Source: an uncultured Collinsella sp. (GTDB taxonomy: Bacteria > Actinomycetota > Coriobacteriia > Coriobacteriales > Coriobacteriaceae). From it: a stretch of DNA of 5,873 bases. The DNA is taken from assembly GCA_900757285.1 (NCBI GenBank), contig CAAENI010000300.1:1-5873 (forward strand), written 5' to 3'. Below, piece after piece: positions 1 to 4,409 of the stretch (position 1 is its first letter; each line of letters opens with the position of its first letter). The notes below the pieces were generated by a model that was given only the letters and a program-made list of their open reading frames with translations, was not told the origin of the DNA and ran no database searches. A program made the position numbers and the translations under genes.

Positions 1-220
1 AAAAATCCCTCGTGTGATAGAAATCCGCTGGAAGGAGCTCTGGGCGTGTGGTCCCTGTCTCCACATTTGCGCTCGTATCATATGGGTAATTCAATGAAAA
101 TACGCATGCGTTATATACAAAACGTGCAATGACGTCAGCAAAAAGGGTGCGATATAAAATGACGCCTTAGATGACTACGATTTGATTTTGGTGTCAGTTT
201 TGGTGTCAAGCTTGATGTCA
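1..220. other. Left-edge region without a convincing gene
   Basis: I read all six frames. The longest open stretches are a plus-strand frame open from base 1 to a TGA at 130-132 and shorter ones; none has a start with ribosome binding site or a recognisable motif. The stretch is AT-richer than the DUF3825 gene. It holds two short perfect palindromes (ACGCATGCGT at 102-111 and TGACGTCA at 130-137) and, at its right end, tandem GGTGTCA-type repeats listed separately. It lies downstream of the tRNA 3' end, which is where integrated elements usually sit, but no integrase is visible. Confidence 0.5.
186..220. repeat. Short tandem repeats (TTTTGGTGTCA type, about 12-bp period)
   Basis: TTTTGGTGTCA occurs at 186-196 and exactly again at 198-208. 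A weaker third copy (CTTGATGTCA) follows at 211-220, directly against the tRNA terminator T-tract. Direct repeats of this size near a tRNA 3' end can be recombinase arm-binding sites or a decayed attachment region. Read on the minus strand they also give TTGACA-like hexamers. The function is unproven; only the repeats themselves are directly seen. Confidence 0.5.
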
Positions 221-255
221 AAAAGAAAAAGGCCAGAGGCTTAACTCCTCTGACC
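221..255 (-). terminator. Rho-independent terminator of the tRNA-Val gene
   Basis: On the minus strand a 9-bp stem (GGTCAGAGG at 255-247 with CCTCTGGCC at 239-231, one G-T pair) closes a 7-base loop. It is followed by a T-rich run, TTTTTCTTTT, at 230-221. It begins 11 bases beyond the encoded CCA of the tRNA, the expected place for its terminator. Confidence 0.88.
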
Positions 256-266
256 TGCGCTTTAGA

Positions 267-341
267 TGGTGGGCGATACAAGATTCGAACTTGTGACCCC
301 ATCCGTGTGAAGGATATGCTCTACCCCTGAGCCAATCGCCC
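267..341 (-). tRNA. tRNA-Val (anticodon CAC)
   Basis: On the minus strand the sequence folds as a standard cloverleaf. The acceptor stem is GGGCGAT (341-335) with ATCGCCC (277-271), the D stem GCTC/GAGC, the anticodon stem TATCC/GGATG with loop TTCACAC (311-305), and the T arm ACAAG-TTCGAAT-CTTGT. The discriminator is A and the 3' CCA is encoded (269-267). Anticodon CAC (309-307) reads valine codon GUG. The gene has its own promoter just upstream and a terminator just downstream, so it is a single-gene transcription unit. tRNA 3' ends are frequent integration sites, but no duplicate of this 3' end is visible in the window. Confidence 0.96.
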
Positions 342-362
342 GTCGCCTTTCGGCAAAAGAGA

Positions 363-391
363 TACTAACATAGCCGCGCGTGGTTTACCAA
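363..391 (-). promoter_or_regulatory. Promoter of tRNA-Val
   Basis: On the minus strand a -35-like TTGGTA (391-386) and a -10-like TTAGTA (368-363) are separated by exactly 17 bases. Transcription would start around 355, about 14 bases before the tRNA 5' end. The short leader contains a GCC-GAAA-GGC mini-hairpin (354-345). Confidence 0.65.
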
Positions 392-436
392 GAACTTTTT
401 GCCCCCGATTTTAAATTCGTGGGTGCTAGCCAAGCC

Positions 437-464
437 AAAACAACAAAAACAATCGGTAAAACCG
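437..464 (-). terminator. Possible weak terminator after the DUF3825 gene
   Basis: About 15 bases after the DUF3825 stop, the minus strand has a small hairpin CGGT-TTT-ACCG (464-454) followed by a T-rich stretch with a run of five T and a run of four T (to 437). The stem is only 4 bp, so this is a weak candidate, but no better terminator lies between this gene and the tRNA promoter. Confidence 0.3.
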
Positions 465-479
465 CAGCTAAACCACCAT

Positions 480-1268
480 TTATCGCTTAATCCACGAGGT
501 CTCGGGACGGCAGATAAGTCGCGCGTTGTTGTAGGCCATGTCGAGCGTGAGGCAGGTGCGTGCGGCGTAGAAACCGTCCTCGCGCTGGATGGTCAGCGCC
601 AGCTCGGGCTTGTCGCCGGTCAGGCACAGCGGCAGCAGCAGCTGGATCCGGCCGCCGTAGAACTGCGGCACAGCGAGCGTGTAGTTTGCGGCGGCGCGGC
701 GGGCGGCCTCGACGACGGCGCCCTCAAAAGCGCGGCGCAGCAGCAGCGAGTTGTCCTCCCCCATCAGGCTGGCAGGAATACGCGTAAGGTTCTCCTCGTC
801 GCCCAGAATGTGGTCGATGTTGGAACGGATGGGCAGGCGGTAGTCAAAGACCAGCTCGGAGGGGTCCTCGGCAAAGCGCACGCGGCACGGCAGGTATTCA
901 AACGAGACCAGCATGGGATCGCTTTCCTTAAAGAAACCCTTCAAAAACCAGCGCTGGCGCGCATCGGGCTTGGTGTTGGGCTCAAACAGACCGTAGATGG
1001 TCTCGTAGCGGCGCGTGTACAGGCCGGTGTTGAATAGGCAGCGGTCGTCGTCGAACACCAGCGGCAAGTTGGACGGGGCGGTCTGGTCCACGTCGCGCTC
1101 GGTCAGGAACACCGCGCGGCTAAACGAAAACGACAGGTAGTTTTTGAGGATGCGGTTGCCGGGACCCCAGTCCTCGGGGTCGGCGAGATCGACCAGACGG
1201 TCGTAGCAGGGCTCGGGGCAAAACGTAAAGTCGTAGACATTGCTGCACAGAGTGCTGGGGATCTCCAT
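480..1268 (-). CDS. DUF3825 domain-containing protein
   Basis: This 262-residue protein matches, by memory of the family, the DUF3825 domain. That domain is often found alone or behind LOTUS/OST-HTH-type RNA-binding domains; its molecular role is not established. Blocks typical of the family are visible in order: an N-terminal YDF segment, GNRILKNYL, FNTGLYT followed by YETIYGLFE, the WFLKGF block, RSNIDHIL, a central AVPQFY with QLLLPLCL, and the C-terminal LDMAYNNARLICRPETSWI. The whole protein is the domain, with no extra N-terminal module. I chose the ATG at 1268; the frame can be extended to a TTG at 1283, but neither start has a strong ribosome binding site. It starts 45 bp after the Doc-like gene with no terminator between, so it may be the last gene of that transcription unit. 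Codon use is GC-rich, unlike the HEPN gene further right. Confidence 0.82.
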   Translation of the reverse strand: MEIPSTLCSNVYDFTFCPEPCYDRLVDLADPEDWGPGNRILKNYLSFSFSRAVFLTERDVDQTAPSNLPLVFDDDRCLFNTGLYTRRYETIYGLFEPNTKPDARQRWFLKGFFKESDPMLVSFEYLPCRVRFAEDPSELVFDYRLPIRSNIDHILGDEENLTRIPASLMGEDNSLLLRRAFEGAVVEAARRAAANYTLAVPQFYGGRIQLLLPLCLTGDKPELALTIQREDGFYAARTCLTLDMAYNNARLICRPETSWIKR

Positions 1269-1313
1269 GTGGTGTCCAATCAATTCATTAACCGGCGTGC
1301 GGATGCTTAGATT

Positions 1314-1829
1314 CTATACGAGCGACAGATCGCCCGTGCCCGCAACGAATCCGCAGCGCAGCTCTTCGGCTATCTCGCTGTTCGTGCGGCGACTGGAAAC
1401 GAGGTCCTGGATCCAGGCGTAGTACTGGTTGTCTTTTGGTTCGGGGCTGTCAGACAGCACGACCGGAGTGCCTGCGAACCTTAAGACGGACAACGCAAAG
1501 ACAAGGCTGGTTCGTTTGTTACCGTCTTCAAAGATGTGGTCCTTGACCATGTGCTCGGCCACGTAGGTGACCTGGTCAAAGATGTCTGCGAAGCGATCGG
1601 CCGGCGATTGACCGAATATCGTACAGAATGCACCTGCAAGCACGGACTCGACGCTTCCAAGCTCAAGCGCGGCCCGGTCGCCTGTGGCGTCGGTTGTATA
1701 GCAGCGCCCGACCGTTATCAGCGTGCTGTGCAGGCGCATCACGGCCGCGGCCATATCTTCGAGCGAACCGGCATCATCGAGCACGAGCGGCGCGAACGGA
1801 TGCGCTCCCCGCTTCGTGTCCGCCATCAT
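1314..1829 (-). CDS. Fic/Doc-family toxin (death-on-curing type)
   Basis: This 171-residue protein carries the Fic/Doc signature HIFEDGNKRTS at residues 98-108. The lysine in the GNKR core is the form found in Doc (phage P1), which phosphorylates EF-Tu, rather than the GNGR of AMP-transferring Fic enzymes. The length is slightly above that of P1 Doc. I start it at the ATG at 1829 (ATGATG), not at the upstream TTG at 1973. The ATG overlaps the stop of the preceding reading frame by four bases (ATGA), typical of translational coupling in toxin-antitoxin pairs. The 48 extra residues of the longer version lie in a region where another frame has more GC-rich third positions. The preceding gene, which should be the antitoxin, looks broken. 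No membrane segment is seen. The activity is inferred from the motif only. Confidence 0.85.
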   Translation of the reverse strand: MMADTKRGAHPFAPLVLDDAGSLEDMAAAVMRLHSTLITVGRCYTTDATGDRAALELGSVESVLAGAFCTIFGQSPADRFADIFDQVTYVAEHMVKDHIFEDGNKRTSLVFALSVLRFAGTPVVLSDSPEPKDNQYYAWIQDLVSSRRTNSEIAEELRCGFVAGTGDLSLV

Positions 1830-2011
1830 GAGTTCTCTAAGAGCCTGAGCGCGTTGGGCATGTTCGAAATGGTCAGCCGAATAGCTTCGTCGATTGACGT
1901 GGTACCGCCGAGCAAAATCGGTGATGCTGAATTTGCCACGTGCGCAGTTGAATGATCTTCTTGAGCAACGCAATCAGCGCCGTCATCTTATTGAACATAG
2001 CTCCAAGGCAT
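1826..2011 (-). pseudogene. Degenerate copy of the small acidic gene at 3888-4166
   Basis: The reading frame from the ATG at 2011 begins MPWSYVQ, meets TAA at codon 8 (1990-1988), then continues open for about 53 codons to a TGA at 1828-1826 that overlaps the Doc start. Its beginning, including the ribosome binding site, matches the intact gene at 3888-4166: 28 of 31 bases agree between 1992-2022 and 4147-4177. After the stop the similarity goes on (DDG, then a shared ED...V...P pattern, and near the end SNMPNALRLLE against SNAPFIFELAE), with about 25 residues missing from the middle. The last third has GC-rich third positions in this frame (about 22 of 31), better than the overlapping long Doc frame. 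It is probably a former antitoxin or accessory gene of Doc, now broken. Restart at an internal GTG (1939) or ATG (1861) is possible, but neither has a clear ribosome binding site. Confidence 0.65.
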
Positions 2012-2022
2012 GTCTGACTCCT

Positions 2023-2712
2023 CTATAGCTTTACAGACGAAATAGCCTGCGAGTCGTACTCCAGAGCAATCGGTTGCCAGACGAGGTCTTCGATGGTGCA
2101 GTTTAGGGTGTCTGCAAGCGCCAATGCCGAGGAAACCGAGGCACGGCGTAGGTCGAGCTGGTTCTGCTCGTAGAGTTGTATGGCGCGAAGCTTAACCCCC
2201 GATTGGGCGGCGAGCTGTTTTTGCGTTAGTCCGGCAGCCTTTCGTGCCGCCTTGAGGCCCTTTTTGTCTGCCTGGGCGTTGTTCCATTTTTCGATGACAA
2301 TCTGGGCGAATTTATCTTCGGAGGCCTCGTGGAGCGGATGGTACGAGCCGATGATCCAATCGAGCGGAGCGACTTCGAGTAGCTTATTAAAGCCCAAGCT
2401 GCTCATCCATTGCGTATAGGCCAAAACCCAGCCCGCCCAATACTGAGGCGAACGGTCGAACGGATAGGTCTCCCTGCATTCGACGGGAGTCAGTCCCGCA
2501 TGGGCGATAATATCGCGCGCGAGCTCGTCGCCCGCCATGCCGCAGACGACGCGAGGCATACCGCGCTCAAACTGTTTCATCTCAAGAGCGTTCGACAGGA
2601 TCGCCGTCAACTCGGCTGGAGTCAACCCTTGGTCACAGAGGGCAAAATCGACCGCCTCGCCCAGCGTTCTCATGGCATCCTCGAGATATATCTCACTGTA
2701 GGCGTGGGTCAT
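2023..2712 (-). CDS. HTH (XRE-type) protein, probable antitoxin/repressor of the DUF3990 toxin
   Basis: The protein has 229 residues in three parts. Residues about 8-72 (YLEDAMRTLGEAVDFAL ... MAGDELARDII) resemble the DUF3791-like domain found beside DUF3990 toxins. Residues about 85-140 hold the block RSPQYWAGWVLAYTQW and the LHEASEDKFAQIV block. Residues 153-211 are a clear XRE/HTH_3 domain (LKAARKAAGLTQKQLA, then SGVKLRAIQLYEQ, ending in CTIEDLV). Its ATG lies inside the toxin gene (20-bp overlap), so translation of the two is probably coupled; the order is toxin first, antitoxin second. An AGAGGTGA sequence precedes the start with rather long spacing. The XRE domain makes it the natural candidate to bind the large inverted repeat at 3374-3426 and repress the operon. 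The role as antitoxin is inferred from family context and arrangement. Confidence 0.8.
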   Translation of the reverse strand: MTHAYSEIYLEDAMRTLGEAVDFALCDQGLTPAELTAILSNALEMKQFERGMPRVVCGMAGDELARDIIAHAGLTPVECRETYPFDRSPQYWAGWVLAYTQWMSSLGFNKLLEVAPLDWIIGSYHPLHEASEDKFAQIVIEKWNNAQADKKGLKAARKAAGLTQKQLAAQSGVKLRAIQLYEQNQLDLRRASVSSALALADTLNCTIEDLVWQPIALEYDSQAISSVKL

Positions 2713-3361
2713 CGCCCGTCATCACCTCTCGAATGATATCGAGGATACGAATTCCCTCAAATGGATTTTCGCCAAGTAGCTCCCGGTAGTGCGCTCTTGC
2801 CGCTTCATCTCGTTCCTTGGCCAATGGACCATACAGAGCTTGCTGCGCACGTTCAAATCCAGCAAAACGAACGCTCTTAAACGCACGCTCGCTTTTGAGC
2901 ACAATCTGCTCCCCCAGGTTACCGAGCCTCATAGATCGTCCAAGCTGATCGACGGTGATCGTATTGTTTACAAAAGCTCTGGCATAGCTAAAGTACGAGT
3001 CGTCCGCACGCCACCCCCTTATCACGTCGCAAGTGCTCGTCTGAGGTAGAAAGTGATCATGGAGATATTCGCACGCCCCCGCGGCAATGGCGGTATCTTT
3101 GCGAAAAGAACGATGCTCAACGAGCAACGCTATCCAATGCAGGACGCAATATTGCGGCGATAGCAAGTCGAGAACTTTGAGATCGGTTATATCGAGTTCA
3201 TAGCGATTCGCAAAGCCATCGGCATCCCGAGAGCATGCCCATTCCCTTGCAAGGTCGAGGCTCTCTGTGCAATAGAATCCCCGTCCATAGTCGTTATGGA
3301 TTTTCCCCAGGCCAAGCTGGGGAGCCTCAATGATTTTCTGAGAACCATGCCATAGTTCCAC
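2693..3361 (-). CDS. DUF3990 family protein, ADP-ribosyltransferase-like toxin candidate
   Basis: This 222-residue protein fits DUF3990, a family in the ADP-ribosyltransferase fold group. The start MELWHGS gives the first motif (His5), GRGFYCTES the second (Tyr30 with the preceding Gly-Phe), and LGEQIVLKSERAF the third (Glu151-Gln152), matching the H-Y-E/Q arrangement. Between them lies the family block with WRADDSYFSYARAF (residues 117-130). The gene starts with GTG at 3361, six bases after AGGAG (3372-3368), a good ribosome binding site. It is the first gene after the 25-bp inverted repeat and overlaps the HTH gene by 20 bp. The likely action is NAD+-dependent modification of an unknown target. 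Target and toxicity cannot be read from the sequence. No signal peptide or membrane segment is seen, so it should act in the cytoplasm. Confidence 0.8.
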   Translation of the reverse strand: MELWHGSQKIIEAPQLGLGKIHNDYGRGFYCTESLDLAREWACSRDADGFANRYELDITDLKVLDLLSPQYCVLHWIALLVEHRSFRKDTAIAAGACEYLHDHFLPQTSTCDVIRGWRADDSYFSYARAFVNNTITVDQLGRSMRLGNLGEQIVLKSERAFKSVRFAGFERAQQALYGPLAKERDEAARAHYRELLGENPFEGIRILDIIREVMTGDDPRLQ

Positions 3362-3373
3362 GCGAGTCTCCTA

Positions 3374-3426
3374 ACAGGTATCGCCCTAGCGATAGTATAA
3401 CATACTATCGCTAGGGCGATACCTGT
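3374..3426. promoter_or_regulatory. Perfect 25-bp inverted repeat, probable operator
   Basis: Bases 3374-3398 pair perfectly with 3402-3426, leaving three bases (AAC) in the centre. Each arm contains its own 16-bp dyad, TATCGC-N4-GCGATA (3379-3394 and 3406-3421), so the element is two mirrored operator-like half-elements whose centres are 27 bases apart. It sits one base from the ribosome binding site of the DUF3990 gene. No T-tract follows on either side, which argues against an ordinary terminator. The best reading is an operator for the XRE-type protein encoded second in the operon; binding is inferred. Confidence 0.7.
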
Positions 3427-3432
3427 ATTCAA
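3404..3432 (-). promoter_or_regulatory. Candidate promoter of the DUF3990-HTH operon
   Basis: On the minus strand TTGAAT (3432-3427) and GATAGT (3409-3404) are 17 bases apart, each matching four of six consensus bases. The spacer and the -10 lie inside the outer arm of the inverted repeat, so a protein bound there would block RNA polymerase. A start near 3397 would place the other arm, with its small TATCGC/GCGATA hairpin, in the leader just before the ribosome binding site. TATACT at 3399-3394 is an alternative -10 without a good -35. Confidence 0.4.
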
Positions 3433-3537
3433 ATAGCAAGAGGGTGTCTGGAACCGAGTTTGAGTTCAATACTTGCTTCTAAGGCTCACCGAGTCCGGAA
3501 GTATGCGACAAACTTCAGACTTGCTGATCATGCCGGA

Positions 3538-3573
3538 TCACACTAACGCCTCGTCCTGCTTACAGAGCTTCAT
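3538..3573 (-). other. 11-codon micro-ORF overlapping the MNT gene end
   Basis: An ATG at 3573 inside the MNT gene opens an out-of-frame reading MKLCKQDEALV that stops at TGA (3540-3538). The same frame is open again for 24 codons to a TGA at 3468-3466 and contains an ATG. A HEPN partner gene usually begins at just this position, often overlapping MNT, so this may be the remnant of a lost partner. It is far too short to identify and may be chance. Confidence 0.2.
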
Positions 3574-3859
3574 AGACACGCATCTCATCTTGCTCGATGC
3601 TTTTACGGAATGCCGGGCGCATGTGCGCTGGTGGGTTGGTGACGATATCAACCTTTCGCCCAAGTTCCCTCTCGAGCTCATGGGAGAGTTCGTAAAGCGT
3701 GCCGAACGTCATGGTGTTGCCGCATGCTAGGCGCAAGTCAATATCGCTATCGGGCGTTTGTTCGCCTCGGGTAAATGAGCCAAATAAATATGCTTTGGTG
3801 ACGTCGTATTGAGCAAGCACGCGAGAGGCGGAGGTGGATATGTCGGTAGGCGAAATCAT
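3560..3859 (-). CDS. Minimal nucleotidyltransferase (MNT) domain protein
   Basis: This 99-residue protein has the polymerase-beta-type nucleotidyltransferase signature: GSFTRG at residues 27-32, SDIDL with Asp39 and Asp41, and a third acidic residue in KVDIVT (Asp71). All three expected metal-binding acids are present, so it should be active. Short MNT proteins of this kind (MntA type) are antitoxins that transfer AMP to a HEPN RNase partner. Here no HEPN gene follows; the next 130 bp hold only a micro-ORF, then the operator of another operon. The start is the ATG at 3859, 28 bp after the stop of the small acidic gene, and has no strong ribosome binding site, so it probably depends on that upstream gene. 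The partner could be the small protein, the HEPN/AbiU2-like protein further upstream, or one now lost. Confidence 0.82.
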   Translation of the reverse strand: MISPTDISTSASRVLAQYDVTKAYLFGSFTRGEQTPDSDIDLRLACGNTMTFGTLYELSHELERELGRKVDIVTNPPAHMRPAFRKSIEQDEMRVYEAL

Positions 3860-3887
3860 GGGTTATTTGCCGTTCAACAGTAGAACG

Positions 3888-4166
3888 TCAGGGGGCCAGC
3901 GTCGAAACCACCGGTCCGGCTTTTTGGCGTTCGGCGAGCTCGAAGATAAACGGGGCGTTTGATCTAATAAATTCTGTCAAGAAATTGAGGTCATCAGCAG
4001 TAAATCCTTCGACGTTGGACCATTTGACCGCAGGCAAGAAGCAATCCGCATGGTCAAAGCAAAAGTCAACCGGGCGTTCGACGGCTACGCGAACGGTTCC
4101 GTCTTCTCTTGTCTCTGAGTAGGCAAACTGAGTGCCGTCATCAAGCTGAACATAGCTCCAAAGCAT
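3888..4166 (-). CDS. Small acidic protein of unknown family, possible antitoxin or accessory protein
   Basis: I do not recognise a named domain in this 92-residue protein. It begins MLWSYVQLDDGTQFAY, has a strand-rich pattern (EDGTVRVAVERP, then FDHADCFLP) and ends with a probable helix (TADDLNFLTEFIRSNAPFIFELAERQ). It is rich in Asp and Glu, and has no membrane segment or signal peptide. The start is certain: AAGGAGG lies five bases before the ATG. It is the first gene of a pair with MNT (28-bp gap). A decayed copy of the same gene sits directly before the Doc-like gene at 1826-2011. Presence before two unrelated toxin-antitoxin enzymes suggests an antitoxin-like or regulatory part; this is inference from position only. 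Confidence 0.75.
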   Translation of the reverse strand: MLWSYVQLDDGTQFAYSETREDGTVRVAVERPVDFCFDHADCFLPAVKWSNVEGFTADDLNFLTEFIRSNAPFIFELAERQKAGPVVSTLAP

Positions 4167-4365
4167 GTTTGCCTCCTTAGTGTTAACAGCCGAGTATAAA
4201 GAACAGATTAGATGCAGCGTGATGCGAATTAAATTATTCCCATATGACCTGAACTGCTGATTATTTGATTTGTTGAGTTTTGAGCTATCTCACACTTCAG
4301 TGTCTTTTTGGCGTGGAAAACCGTCATTGTGTGATGGTCGGACTTTATGTCAAGGATCGTATTCA
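4167..4365. other. Intergenic region upstream of the small acidic gene
   Basis: AT-rich, with no supportable gene on either strand. It must hold the promoter of the small acidic gene and MNT. On the minus strand TATACT at 4198-4193 is a good -10 about 27 bases before the ATG, but the hexamer 17 or 18 bases upstream is a poor -35. A TTGACA stands at 4353-4348 without a matching -10. The ribosome binding site AAGGAGG is at 4178-4172. Confidence 0.45.
4193..4198 (-). promoter_or_regulatory. Candidate -10 box for the small acidic gene and MNT
   Basis: TATACT on the minus strand, preceded by a T-rich stretch, would give a leader of about 20 bases that includes the strong ribosome binding site at 4178-4172. 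No convincing -35 is present, so the promoter may be activator-dependent or weak. Confidence 0.35.
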
Positions 4366-4409
4366 GATTCAAGCGCCTGCATGCTCAACAGCTTGCAGGC
4401 GCTTGAATC
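4366..4409 (-). terminator. Strong 16-bp hairpin directly after the HEPN gene stop
   Basis: Bases 4366-4381 pair perfectly with 4394-4409 (16 bp, GC-rich inner half). The 12-base loop can itself form three more pairs (GCT/AGC around CAAC). The HEPN gene stop codon TAG occupies 4412-4410, so the hairpin begins with the next base. No T-run follows on either strand, so it is not a classical intrinsic terminator; it could still stop or pause transcription, or protect the mRNA 3' end. The loop sequence TGCTCAACAGC recurs at 4429-4439 within the gene end. Confidence 0.55.

Noticed and set aside
102..137. Short palindromes ACGCATGCGT and TGACGTCA
   Set aside because: Perfect but short, and with no gene or promoter beside them; such sites are expected by chance.
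399..1037. Plus-strand open frame of 212 codons
   Set aside because: It lies opposite the DUF3825 gene, shows no domain pattern and has the composition expected of the antisense of a GC-rich gene.
3374..3426. The 25-bp inverted repeat as an intrinsic terminator for the small gene-MNT unit
   Set aside because: No T-tract follows on either strand and the nested dyads next to a ribosome binding site fit an operator better; some transcription blocking cannot be excluded.
3187..3432. Minus-strand 81-codon frame reading through the inverted repeat
   Set aside because: It is out of frame with the DUF3990 gene, which has motifs, a good ribosome binding site and an overlap partner; no support for a second product.
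4292..4309. ACAC-TTCA-GTGT hairpin with following T-run on the plus strand
   Set aside because: The stem is only 4 bp and no plus-strand gene precedes it.
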